From: Dichetophora obliterata
Taxonomy: Eukaryota; Arthropoda; Insecta; Diptera; Sciomyzidae
DNA length: 64,000 nt
Assembly (NCBI GenBank): GCA_963920525.1
Contig: OY986435.1
Location: forward strand, 224,614,399-224,678,398
Direction of reading: 5' to 3'
The notes under the pieces are model-generated. The model was not told the DNA's origin and did no database searches. It saw only the letters and a program-made list of their open reading frames with translations. The position numbers and the translations under genes were made by a program. Positions 10,977 through 22,803 of this stretch are shown here, one piece after another (the first letter of the stretch is position 1; each line of letters begins with the position of its first letter).

Positions 10977-13052
10977 CGAAAAAAGTTGTTCGAGGCAGTT
11001 TCTCAAAATAATCCTTGGCTTATGTCATGATGATTCCCCAAATATTTCGACTCTAGCAATAGCCATCCTTGAGCTGCAATGGTTTGAAATAACCTCTAAA
11101 AATTGAGTTTTTTGTAAAAATATTGGCTGGTGTGTTCGTTAGAAAAAGTGAAATTATCTGAAATAATATTTTTGAAAAAGTTCTCCCAATCTGCATCAAA
11201 TAATTTAAAATTTTTGCATTCGAATTAAAAATAATGATGTTTTTCGTGCACTTGTATGATTTTTTTAAACTATTTTCACTAAAGTTCTAAAAAACATAAT
11301 TATTTCTAATGATATCCTCACTGATCAGAATTGCTGGCCAGAACTGCTTAAACAAAAAAAAATTAAAACTAAAATAGTAATTATAAAATAAACACCTGCT
11401 GAAAAACTATTGCGAGAAATTAAGAAAAAACTATGAAGTTATTTAAATTTTTACAGTTTTTTTATGGAAATAAAGGGTCATATTTATAAAGCGAGTCGAG
11501 TGGAGTGAACTCAGCTCCACTTGCTTTTACTCTGATCGGTATGAATAAAGCATATTAATAAAATAACTAAACCACACTCTACTCATGTTTTTACTTGACG
11601 TTGAGTGTCCACTCCGAATAAACATCACAACCTCCGGTACACTCAGTTTTTGTTTATTTCGTATTAATAAAACTTGAGACGATCACTCAACAAAAGTTGA
11701 GTGTGCTATCAGCCTTACTAATGCTATACAACTATCATATTTTGCCCATTTCACAATGAAGTATAACATCTTTTGCACTTACCATTTCCTGTTTGGCTCA
11801 AATTGCTTTATAAGAATCCGAAGTTATAAATTTTTAGAATCAATTTTCGCAGCCTAAATAGGGTATTTTTTGAACAACGTAGCTCAAATTTTTCAATACT
11901 TGTAGCTTTGTCAATGGCCGCATTCAGCGCAGACAACAGTTGGCAACTGTTGTGTAAAAATTCGCTGAATGATACAAATTTGGTAGCGCTAACTAAAACT
12001 GATAAAGTAGCGAACGCCTTTTAATCAAGCGAACAAATGCTATGCTACATGAACACAACTGTTTGCTTAGCTGTCAGATGCTGTTACTGACGCTGTTAAA
12101 TTAATAAACGCAGAAAGAACGCAGCAAATTTAAGTGAGAAACCTTTGCAGTTGAATTAAATTAACATAAAAATTAAATTGAATCTAACTTCTGACGTGTA
12201 GAGTAGCAACACATTCAGAGAAAAACATCGTGAACTAAGGTAGCGCTACCATTACAGTTCACAACAGTTGTCTGCGCTGAATGCGGCCAATGACACAAAA
12301 GAATTTATTATTGAAAAACAAATTTGGCTGTCTGACAGCTGCTGACAAGAGTGAACACTCTTTTTTTTTTTTTTTTTATTCGCCCAGAGGTATGAAATCT
12401 TACAAAGATACGTATCCACTCCTATACTATAGATCCTGCCGGGACAGACAGAATGCACACACGTACTAAAACAAGCCCCCCTATTGACAATAAGGATTTT
12501 CCACTAAGCACATTAATTGGCTTTTCAGCGAAATTAAAAAATTGAATTCCATATAAAACGCGTATTTAAGTTTATTTGATTCTATATAAATAAGCAACAT
12601 CGAATTAAAATAAAATTTATTATTAATTCAAGGTACTCGAAATAACAATGTTTTCGAGTACATTCAAATGATGTTTTTTTTGCCCTCAGAGTGGAGTGTA
12701 GTTTATTTAATACGGGTTCCACACTACACTTAACTAACATCGCACACTAAAAATGCACACTCAAGCACTTCACTCCACTCGTTCACTCAGTTTTTATTAA
12801 TACGTCCCAAAATAAAATATATTAACAATTTTTTGATGCAGATTGGAAGAGATTTTTCCAGCCTTTAATTTCTGATAGTTTGTTTTTTTAAACTATTACG
12901 CCAGCCAATATTTTTACACAAAAATCGATTTTTTGAGGTTATTTCAAACCATTCCAGCTCACGGATGGATATCTGTAGAGTTGAAATATTTGGGGAATCA
13001 TCATAATATAAGCCCAGGTTTATTTTGAAGGAAAGTCTCCATCAACTTTTTT
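10977..13052. mobile_element. Inverted-repeat element with later insertions
   Basis: The left arm (about 10977-11215) and right arm (about 12825-13052) are reverse complements at moderate divergence. Shared blocks include ATGATGATTCCCCAAATATTT, TGGTTTGAAATAACCTC, AAAAATATTGGCTGG and CAATCTGCATCAAA. Between the arms are GAGTGGAGTG-type short repeats (about 11488-11715 and 12660-12815) and a separate small element (11916-12288). No transposase frame is seen, so it is non-autonomous. Exact ends and target duplication were not resolved. Confidence 0.6.
11916..12288. mobile_element. 373-bp MITE with near-perfect 27-bp terminal repeats
   Basis: The left tip GGCCGCATTCAGCGCAGACA (continuing ACAGTTG) matches the right tip inverted with one possible mismatch. 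Flanking AAT on both sides may be a 3-bp target duplication, which would suit PIF/Harbinger, but this is weak. A second inverted block, GGTAGCGCTA, lies inside both ends. There is no coding capacity. Confidence 0.75.
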
Positions 13053-13504
13053 TCTTTTCTATGGAGCATTAGGCGCCTTGTAGATACTTACATAGTTAGT
13101 TCATTAATTTTTAAGGAACGCGAAGCCAATTTATCGATGACAGTTTCCTCGTTCATAGAAATATCCTTACAAATATTCAGTACCGCTAAGCCACAATATC
13201 ATTCTATTAGATCTTTATCGATTTTTTACAACAGTATAGTCAAAGCTGACGTAATTTAATATATTTTATGTATTAAATAAATTGCAACGAAAAATTCTGG
13301 GCTCGTAACTGCATATATTAATTGGTGTGCCTGAAACGAAGTGTCACCGCTAGAATTTGAGGAGAAAATTTTTTAAAACCACTTTGCGATACTCACACAA
13401 TGCTTAAAAAAATTGTGAAACTGATAAATGTACAAATTAAATTCACTTGTACGTTCATTTGATAACACTGAAGGGACGTCAAAAAGGCACACGTAGATGA
13501 CAAG

Positions 13505-14040
13505 AACGTAAACTTATTTTTTGGTCGTAAAATTTACTGGCATACTAAGTTAAATCCAATCAGATCAAAATCTCGAGATATTTGCGGTTGAAATTTAGTC
13601 ACTTTTAGACCCATTTTTAGTTATATTTTCCTTATTTTTGGAGAACAAAAATGTTGACCACCTCCGATTTTGCTTAAATTTTCAGAATTTAATCTACTTA
13701 TAAAAACACGAATTTAATTAAAAAAAATGTTAAGATTCTTTTAAAGATTTTACGTTTAACATTCATATTTGGTCAAAATAAAGAGAAATGCAAAATTGCT
13801 TAACCTTTGGAAAATCATAGATTACACAAGGCTAACTTGATTTTCACGTTGGAGGTATGAATTTTCGAAAATATAATAAAAAGTAATTGCTAAAATACTA
13901 TAAAAAATTTTTAAATGAAGGTCAAATGATGGTCAAATGATGGTCAAATAACAAAAATCAGAATATCTCGAGAATTTGATCTGATTTGGAAAAAGTGAAT
14001 ATGCAACTAAATTCTACGACCGAAAATTAAGTTAACCTGT
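13505..14040. mobile_element. Inverted-repeat MITE of about 530 bp
   Basis: The left segment around 13511-13590 (GGTCGTAAAATTTA, CAGATCAAAATCTCGAGATAT) recurs inverted at about 13965-14036 (ATATCTCGAGAATTTGATCTG, TAAATTCTACGACC). A small tandem repeat, GGTCAAATGAT about three times, lies at 13920-13951. There is no coding frame. Confidence 0.6.
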
Positions 14041-15180
14041 CTCAGCGTTTTTTTGTTTCTTTTAAAAGTTTAAAATTTACCTACAGTGTAATTTAACGAA
14101 CATTGACGCATTGCCTATCATCATTTGAATTTCATAGACTGGCTTAGAATAATTTTGTTCAACTGTTCTGCAAACGCTAGTACGTAAGCATCAATACAGA
14201 AAACCATTTATATTTTATTATATTAAACTTAATGTCTACTAAACAAACTAAGCATGTACTTTGAACAGTTTTCAATGTATCTTCATGTTATGGTAATTAA
14301 ATAATTTAGAATATCTGTGCTTTTATTTAATTTATAAAAAAATGTTTAATTGCTAAGAGGGGGTTTTAACCCCCTGAACCCCCATATCTACGGCGTTGCA
14401 CCAGTGTACTTCTGTCAAAAAAGTTCACTAAATAAATACACACACAACAATTAATAAAATAGCTTTAGAAGTTACACTTTATGTGTACCAAACATCAAAA
14501 GATGATTGTAGCTTTGTTGTTTTTTTTTTTGAGTGTAATGTTTTGACATTTACAATTACAATTACAATCAATTCACTTAATACACAAAAGAGCGAATACC
14601 ACTTATATTAAACTTAATACCTAAACGATATGATCAAACATTTTCCTGAACGCAGTTACTATCAAAATTAAGTGAATTTTGAATGGGCCACGAAAGCAGA
14701 AGGAAAAAAGTGGAACACTTTTATCCAAGTCTTTTTCTTTATCTCCAAGGAATGCTGGCTTTAAATTAACCCAAATTTAATTTTAATTTGAGACCTTTAG
14801 TAAAGTTGTTGTAAAATATTTAACCAATAAAATTGAGCAATAATATCCCTCAAATAGTCCCGAGGGGTTCAAATACTCAACTAAAGGAACAGTTAGTGAT
14901 ATAAGTTTCATGACTACAGCAAACTTTGCAGAAAATTGTATTTTACAAAAGTATTTCCTTACGTGTAAAAATCTTATTTAATTTCCTTATTTTTTAAAAT
15001 GAGCGCATTCACTTGCGTTTTTATTATTTATAGAAGGCAATGTAACGAGTGTAATTATTGTTATTACATTGTTATTAAATATTGTTATTTGCTCTTTGTC
15101 ATATTATTTTAATATTTAAATATTTTACTCTACTCTACTTTAATTTACTTTAAAATACTTGTTAAAATATAATTTGTCAT
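14041..15180. other. Non-coding stretch
   Basis: No gene is supported. It contains the right member of the long-distance inverted pair (14386-14603), a GGGGGTT-TT-AACCCCC hairpin at about 14359-14374, and otherwise AT-rich sequence. Confidence 0.55.
14386..14603. repeat. Right member of the widely spaced inverted repeat pair
   Basis: Begins TATCTACGGCGTTGCACCAG and ends CACAAAAGAGCGAATACC, the reverse complements of the two blocks at 4696-4748. The interior between the blocks is about 160 bp longer than in the left copy. Confidence 0.6.
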
Positions 15181-17188
15181 TGAAAAACCAGTTGCCTAAG
15201 TGGAGGAAGCGTTTTTAAGCCAGCTCTGGGCAAGTGCAGAGGAAATTAACTGTAGGTTCTTCCTCCTCCTAATCTCTACAGTTTCTGCAGAAGTCGTTGT
15301 GGGGGACATTCAATGAGCGTGTCTGTCAGTAAGGCAGTGCACTGTTAGGATCCCTACCATAGTGCTGATGTGGTCTCTACTGAGAAAAATTAGTTTTTTT
15401 GAACGCTTTAGGGTTAATTTGAGCCAGATTTGCCGCGTTATATTACACGTGCTAGCTGCTGACCATCTATAGTTAGTTTTGATGCCAGATAACTCATGTG
15501 TTAGGAGTTCCCATGTGATGAGAGGAATACCAAGGCTTGTCTTATCTATAGATAGTTGTTTGGCGAGCGAGTTAATGTGCTTTGCATTTTCTATCCTAGA
15601 AAATTCTTATGTCTAGGAATCCAGCATAGAAGGATTCTGAGCTGCTTTGCCATCTCACTGAGAGATCTGCGGCAGTTGAGAATTATATTTCAGGTATTAT
15701 TTCAACAGTTCCTAGGGCTTTTAATGCGGCTTGAATATCGGATAGTATGCAAATATCAATGGAAGATATCTCATTTACCTGAAGCCAAGTTAAGGCTTCA
15801 TGTATAGCAGCGATTTCAGCTTGAAATACACTGCAATAATCAGGAAGCCTGAAGGCTAAATTAATGCCTAATGCTTCCGAGTAGACTCCTCTACCTACTT
15901 TGCCATCTAGTTTTGATCCATCAGTAAAGATCTCAATGACATTGTGAGGTGAACGATAATATAATAAACTTCTTTTCAAAGTATAGTTATTGTGTGATGT
16001 AGTCAATGGACCTAGGTATGGGAGGGAGAAATTTTCTAATGCAAGAATATCCTAGTGTACCTTCTTTTCACTGAGAGGTGGCTTCTAGGTGGATGGCTGT
16101 ATTAGCGGCCATCTATTAATCTAGGATGTCAAGTAGTGTTAGATGGAGCATTATGTTTAATGCGTCTGTCGGAGTGGTTCTTAAGGCTGCACTGAAGCAC
16201 AGTTCCGCTGATCTTTGTACTTTACGGAGAAGATTTAGGTGAATATCTCAGCACTTTCTTGCATGACTACACGACAATATTCGCTTCTTTGGCTCTCTCG
16301 AGCAAATTGAGCTTCTAGTTTAATTTCCTAAGTCTTGTGTTTCCTAGTTTTGGAGACCTAATTAGAGGTAAATTGTGTTTTCTGGTGAAAGCCACTAAGT
16401 CAGTTTTGTTTGGGTTTACGCTGAGCCCACAGCTGATAGCTCAGTTGACTAGATTATTTAGGCAATTTTGCATAATGTCTCGAAAAGTAGATCTATATTT
16501 TTCAGAGGTAACAATAGCCACGTCAATGGCATAAGCTTTCACCCTGCACCCCTCTAGTTCCAGTTTGACTAACTGTTCATTTACTGCTAAATGCCAGAGA
16601 AGAGGCGAAAGAAAGAGGTTTTAACGTGGATGCCGCACCAAATTTTGCCATAATAATCCTGTCAACTAGCAATGCTAGATTTATCAGTGCTATCAGCACG
16701 TCATCCACCCCAAGCTCTGTTAGCGCATTAGTGATAGCTCTTGCTTCGACGTTATTAAAGACCCCTTCTATATCAGTAAAAGCTATCATCGTATATTCCT
16801 TCTGATGGAGGGATTTTTCAATGATGAAATCTTTGGAGTGGATAGCTGTTGCCACGGATTTGCCTTTGGTGTCTTTTTTTAAAACGTTTTTATTAGCTTC
16901 ACTTCTTATCTGTAATGTACAAATCTTGCAATCCATTTTTAACCATCTTCCCGATGAGCTAGATTTTTGAAACCTAAGATATAGCTCAGAACTGGATGAC
17001 AACACAATAATCACATACTTTATTGTCTGTACGTTTATTTGATTTGTAAAAATGCAAAATTATTTGATACATACATACATAATATTCAAAATCAAACAAT
17101 GATACTGAAAAGCTCGTTGACATTTTTATATTAAAAAATTTATAACTGAAGTAAATTTATTACCTCATTTAGAAAAAAATTTGCTGTG

Positions 17189-17262
17189 AGCTCTGTGGCT
17201 CAGAGCATTGGGCGTTTGCTTTATAATCGTGAGGTTATGAGTTCGAGAGTCAAAAATGTGGA
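17189..17262 (+). repeat. tRNA-like (SINE-type) segment
   Basis: GCTCTGTGGCTCAGAGCATT has the look of a tRNA 5' half and A box (TGGCTCAGAGCATTGG, 17196-17211). About 30 nt later GGTTATGAGTTCGAGAGT resembles a B box. The acceptor stem does not pair convincingly, so this is more likely a tRNA-derived SINE head than a working tRNA gene. Confidence 0.45.
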
Positions 17263-17673
17263 CGATTTTTTTTTATTGAAACAAATTCAAATTTTGAAAA
17301 ATTCACAACTGAGGGTTGAAACAAAATTGTAAAAATGTAGTTTTTTTTGTTTCATTTTTAATATTTTTTGAACTATTTCGGTTTCTCGAAAAAATTCTTG
17401 TTAATTTTTGAAAATTAGAATTTTGAAAACTTTTGACGGAATTCAAACAATTTTTTATAAATTTTTATTGATAAATGAGTTGTTTTTTTTTTTGAGAAAA
17501 CGCAGCATACAACAGTGTGTATATGCAAAAAGTGTTGTATGTGCTATATATATCCATCGATACAGGTAGATGAAGAAGTTACTACCGAAAATAAACAGGA
17601 ACCAGAGCAAGTAAATGCATCGCAGTTCAAAAGCAAAAACAATAATTTGACAAAGATTAAAAATCAGAAAATA

Positions 17674-18042
17674 ATTATTTAAGTAAAAAAATTTTTAATA
17701 TAAACCTTTTTGAAACGAACTAAAAAGTATAAAATAATTTCTCCTAGAGTGTGGCTTTTAGTTCTCCTAAAAACGTGGGGCGCATGCTTAAGAGAATATG
17801 GTATTAACCCTGCATCACTAACCTTAGTGTTCTAATGCGATACATGTGTGACGAACTAAAAATCAAATGTAACAAATTAATTTTTTTAATAAAAAAACAT
17901 TTGAAATGCAGGGTTAATTTTCTCCATAGCATGCGCCCCACGTTTTAAGGAGAACTAAAAGCAATACTCCAGAATAAATTATTTTATACTTTTTAATTCG
18001 TTTTAAAAACGTTTATATTAAAAAATTATTTTACTAAAATAA
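17674..18042. mobile_element. Palindromic (fold-back) MITE inside the LINE relic
   Basis: Two arms of roughly 120 bp (about 17674-17797 and 17920-18042) are close reverse complements. They share AAAAAGTATAAAATAATTT, TTTTAGTTCTCCT and ACGTGGGGCGCATGCT. The loop contains a TTAA-bounded 106-bp insert (17808-17913). The insertion separates two halves of the minus-strand RT. Confidence 0.8.
17808..17913. mobile_element. 106-bp piggyBac-type mini-element, TTAA-flanked
   Basis: The tips CCCTGCAT and ATGCAGGG are an exact 8-bp inverted repeat flanked by TTAA (17804-17807 and 17914-17917). A CACTAA-CC-TTAGTG palindrome follows the left tip. It is too small to code for anything. It fits a minimal non-autonomous TTAA element, though at this size chance cannot be fully excluded. 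Confidence 0.65.
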
Positions 18043-18950
18043 TTTCTATGTTAAGTCTCAAGTGAATGTCGATTAAACTCTTGAGAATTTTTAGAAGAAA
18101 ATATGAGAGAGTAATTGGTCGAAGGTCGTTTGGGTTAACGTGTGAGCTTTTGCCTGCCTTAGCTATAAAGATAACCTTCACATTACGCCAACGTTTGGGA
18201 ACGTGATTTAGGTCAAGGCAGCTTTGGTAGATCAACAAAAACCGCTCCTTAATGATACAATATTACTTTTGAATTTCTATGGGAGCTATACCATCTGGTT
18301 TTGGCGACTTAAATGGTTTGAAGCTATTGGTTGCCCACTCGAGCTTTGTTGCTGTAAGTATTTTTAGGGATCTATTTACAGATGGCAACTGATCTTTCTG
18401 AATTAGAGTGTTACATATTTCTGAGCATCCCGGAAGTAAGTTTCTACTAAAATATTCAGAAATTCCTTACTGTTGATGGTCTAAGTACCATTTTCCTTTT
18501 TCATGAAGCTTGGATTGGAGGGAACCGTAGCTAGAATTTTCCGAAGCTTTGACGCCTCTGAGGTTTGTGATATATTTAAACAAAAGATTCTTCAGGATTG
18601 TCTTTGTGCTTTTTTCAATTCATTCTTGTATTATTTTAGAGCCACTTTATAGTTTGTCCACGTATCTGTGGATCTGGTAGCCTTTGCCTTGTTAAAGAGT
18701 TTTCTGGACTTTTTTCGGTGCTTCTTAATTTATCCGTTACACCAGGGTTGCTTTAGCTTCTCCCTTGGTGTTTTTAGCGGACAAGCGATATCGAGAGCTT
18801 TATTAATGGAATTCAAGAGACTATCAACTAGATTGTCCAACGATTGCTTACATGAGCGAAGACTTGATGGTCCAGTTTAGAGTTCTGTTTTTAAGGTGTC
18901 TAAGTAAAGATCCCAGTTCACTTTTTTGAGATTGCGAAAATATTTGAAAA

Positions 18951-21900
18951 GAAAATAATATGATTTTTTTATTGAAAAGCGTACGAAGTAAACGTACGAC
19001 CCTTTTTCAAAGCCTTACGCGAGTAAATTTTTACTAACGCTTTTTATGCTGTCTTACCAACTCCCTCTCTACAGCAATATATTTTAATGGAAAATTTCAG
19101 ATTGAGAGAGGGAAGCTTTATTCTAAATCATATGGAAATGGAATCGCCAGACCAAAGACCCCAAGTGAGGTGACTGCGGGCATTTTACAAAGTAAGGCCA
19201 TAATTTTCTAGAGCATAAAATTTTATACAAATTTAAAAATATCCATGCAAAAACTTAATGTTATTAAATCGGCCTACCCTAATCTTCACACAGTGGTTTG
19301 GAAGCTTTGCATATATTTTTTCCAAACACACGATTTTGAAATCTTATAAAAAGACGCAGAAGCCGCTCACGTTAAAGTATTGCCATACCACGAAATTATT
19401 TTTTCTTTTAACCAAGTATTAACATTAGTATCTACATATAAGTCCTAGCATCAGCCACAAAAGCTACTTCTTTAGCAGGTTTAATTAAAGGTCTTACAGA
19501 CCCATGCTGCTTGAGCTTATTAAGTTTATTAAAAAAGTATGTATTTCATTTTTTTTTTGCTAGCAAAAAGCAATGTGCCATCATCAACAACCAGCAACAA
19601 GAAGACAACCACATCTCTGGATTTAAACTCAGTCGTTCTTGCAAAAAGCTTTTGCGGTATTTGTGTTTAAGTGCTTGAGTTCGCTAGGTTTTCATATTTT
19701 AAGTAGAACTTAAAGCAACCATGAGCATACAAGCGCACTCATACACAGTTACACATGTATGCCCTTTCAAACTATGCAATTATAACTTTATGTTGAAACT
19801 TTTTCTCCTGACACACACACGAATACACACAAACACCCACACTCCCAGACTCACTAACACACAAACGCAAGAGCACAAAATAAAATTGCAAAAACAAAAA
19901 TGTGTGGATAACAACTGCAACGATGTGCCGCTGATTGGCAAATTAGTGCGGTTTTTGCAGCCATTTTGCAAACGGATATAATACACACACATGCATCTCT
20001 ACTAACACGCACACATGCTGGCTTTAAATTATCTATTGTATCGGCTTCAGAAGCGACAAACGCACGGTTGAGTTCCTTGTTAAAGTCATGTCAGCAGGTG
20101 GTCAGAAAAAAAGTGAACAAGTTCATCCACTTCACAACTGCAATTAACACATATCCGTTTTTTTGCATAACAGCTTAACTTTTTAAGCTTCCTGCATCTT
20201 CTAGAGCTTAAATAAGCACGCGCGTGGTTACTTACTAATTTTCATGGAAGTCACCTGCACAATAATTCATTATATTTCTCAATTAAATTTGTATTTTGGC
20301 ACAGCTTAAATCGGCTTCATAGAAGTGCCGCACTTTTATTTTTATGTTTTCTTACACAATATTTTTTATGACGCTAATAAATTTCATTCAAACCATGCCA
20401 TAAATTTTTTGCTTTGTGTAGAGACAAGTTTTATTTATTTTTTAAATTTATTGCATTTTCGCCAAACACACACGCAACAACACTGTATGAAGTGTGTACT
20501 CGACCGACACACGTTTGTGTTTCTGGCTTTATTGAAATTTGTTTTTTTTTTCTCTCGCTTGCTGCAGCCACGTGTAGTTCTTTGAGCCCCGTTCACAAAA
20601 CGACATGAACGATATAAGAGGAATGATCAGAGGAAGCAGGTTGGGTAGCCTTTGAAGTTTTTTAATATTTATAATTTGCAAACACTGCAAAGATTTACCT
20701 ATCTTCACATTTTCTATTTCATGCATATAAAATAATAAAAGCACTTTTTTCCAATTGAAAAGTAAAACAAAATTAGCCTGAAGTTTCTTTGAGCTATTCA
20801 AGATAAAGTTTACTGTGAGGGGATTTTGAGTAAAATGCTTAGAAAGTAAGTAATATTAAAAATAGAGAAATGAAAGAAAATTCAGTCAAATAATAATATA
20901 TAAGGCAAAATTAAATTAAATTAAATGATTTCCAGTTATAAAGAATTATAAAAAATACCTGTGCTACGGGACGCAATACCATTGCTGTAGCTGAAAATAT
21001 TTAAAAAAAAAAATATCCTTATAAATAACTGTTCTTTTTCAAATGTTCTTTCTCTATTCTATCGTTTTGCAGTGTAGGTTTTTTTACTGTAAGCTGGGAA
21101 AAAATCTCTTTGCAAATATATTTAGCAACCATTACTTAAATGATAAGAAAATTTCCAATTATAGAGGAAATACGAATTGTAAGGAACTTTGACAGAGAAA
21201 TGAAAGATATTGAGCTGTACCTGATTAATCATGTTCACAGAAACAATTCCCAGTGTACTTGAACTTAGTTACATAAGCATAGAAAATGCAGTCAGATATT
21301 TTTAATGTTTGTTTTTTTTTGCAATACAACACAAATTATATAAAACAGTTTTTATGGAATTAGCAGTACTTCTCCACTACTTATCAGTGCAAAATATTTG
21401 AACTTGTTTTTATTTTGGTTTCTTCGATAGTTACGATATGTGCTATTTGAACAAAATTTGGACAAAGATTGTTAGATAAACTGTAAATAGAAAAAATTCA
21501 TTCTGCAATCAAAGTCGAAAATATCCTTTTTCTGCGTCCACCAAGTGAAGTTAAACTTGTAAAACTTAAATCATGTAAAACTCAACTATTATTTCTAAAG
21601 GTGGGCGTAATCAAAGTTTAACCACATCCATTTTTAGTTCAGTTACCGGCAGTAACCACACGAACTAAACTACGCAGTAAAAAAATTTTAGGGTAAATTT
21701 AATCTTTTTTAAAACATTCGTGTGGAATAAACTTTTTTTATACCAAATAATTTATAAATTTTATGCCACTCAATATTATAAAAATGATAAAACAAATATA
21801 ATTAAAAATTTCATATGGATATCATGTGCTAATCAAAATATATTCTGGTTCGAAAGAAAAAATTCACCGAAATCGGGAAATTTAAACATATAGTGGTTTC

Positions 21901-22266
21901 GATTGGTTTGAGGAGAAAAATGGTCTGGAAAAATTTATAAGATTTAATGGTATAACTTTAAAAACATTTTTGGTTTGGATTTATATGTATACAAAATAGT
22001 ATAAAATTTATGCTCATATTTTTTACTGTGTACCAAATTTTGGTCTAATACGACTAAAATCATCTGAAATATGAAACTTTTCTTAATATATGGGTGGTGA
22101 AGGGAGGTGTGACAACATATTTTTCCCTACAGCATCAATGTGTTGGTTTTTCAATTGGTAAATTTGTAAGGAATTTGGATCTTTTACAATAGATAAGAAA
22201 ATTTAAATTAAAATTTTTTTAAGTACTGTAGTAAATTCCTTTTTTTTCCTAATTCTGCTCATATTC
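18951..22266. other. Non-coding stretch with CA-rich simple sequence
   Basis: No gene is supported. CA-rich segments lie at about 19810-19870, 19981-20015 and 20465-20520, and reading frames across them are low complexity. A short hairpin, CGTACG to CGTACG, lies near 18979-18999. Confidence 0.55.
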
Positions 22267-22270
22267 TTAA

Positions 22271-22799
22271 CCCATTAATGACTAATGGGTATTTAAATAC
22301 CTATAAAATAGTGTTTACGAAAAAGGCCATATCTCGAAAGTGGTAGGAGATATCAAAATAATTTCTTTTTTTTAGAACATTACGTAAAAATGAAACTATT
22401 TATTGTCTTTGCTATGTGAAACGAAATTCATACAATTAAATGTTCGTTTTCGAGATCGAAGATGTGTGATTTTCAAAAATGACAAAATCCATATATAAAG
22501 CTGTGTAGAAAACTAGAAAATGGAAAGATCGAGGGAAAAATTCGTGGTCAGTTTGCCTCTAGTATCTTCTATTTATAAGGTGTTCATTATGACAAAAGAT
22601 TATTGCCATATATGCAAATTTTTATTAACACCAAGAACCCGGATTAGCCGATTGGGTATTTAAATACCCAATGCTGATCTCAAATGCGGTGACAGTTACA
22701 AACCTGAAATTTGGCAAAGCAACTTTTATGGACTATATAAGCTTCCTGATAAATTTTGAAAAAAACGTACGGCGGAATCTATGAGCAGTCTTTAATGGG
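22271..22799. mobile_element. 529-bp piggyBac-type MITE, TTAA-flanked
   Basis: Tips CCCATTAATGAC (left) and, inverted, CCCATTAAAGAC (right) match at 11 of 12 positions and are flanked by TTAA at 22267-22270 and 22800-22803. A palindrome GGTATTTAAATACC sits at 22288-22301. A perfect 22-bp palindrome with the same core lies at 22651-22672. There is no transposase frame, so mobility would depend on a related full element. Confidence 0.85.
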
Positions 22800-22803
22800 T
22801 TAA

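Larger units (their letters stand above)
15180..18950 (-). pseudogene. Non-LTR retrotransposon relic (RT and RNase H), I/LOA-like
   Basis: On the minus strand the order is a degenerate region with FKPFKSPKPDGI (about 18320-18290), then RT sequence with WRNVKVIFIAKAGKSSH and NDLRPITLS (about 18180-18105). The RT resumes after an interruption with KGKSVATAIHS, YTMIAFTDIEGVFNNVEA and, frameshifted, GTPQGGVLSPLLW (about 16870-16580). An RNase H domain follows with EIFTDGSKLDGKVG and AEIAAIHEALTWL (15683-16006). An RNase H domain downstream of RT and the DIEGVFNNV-type motif point to the I/LOA/R1 side of the LINEs. Many stops and frameshifts are present. The RT is split by foreign DNA at about 16880-18040, containing a tRNA-like repeat and a palindromic element. 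Confidence 0.85.

Noticed and set aside
15405..15420. AGGGTTAA at about 15411 as a TTAA-element end
   Set aside because: It lies within continuous LINE-derived sequence with no partner tip.
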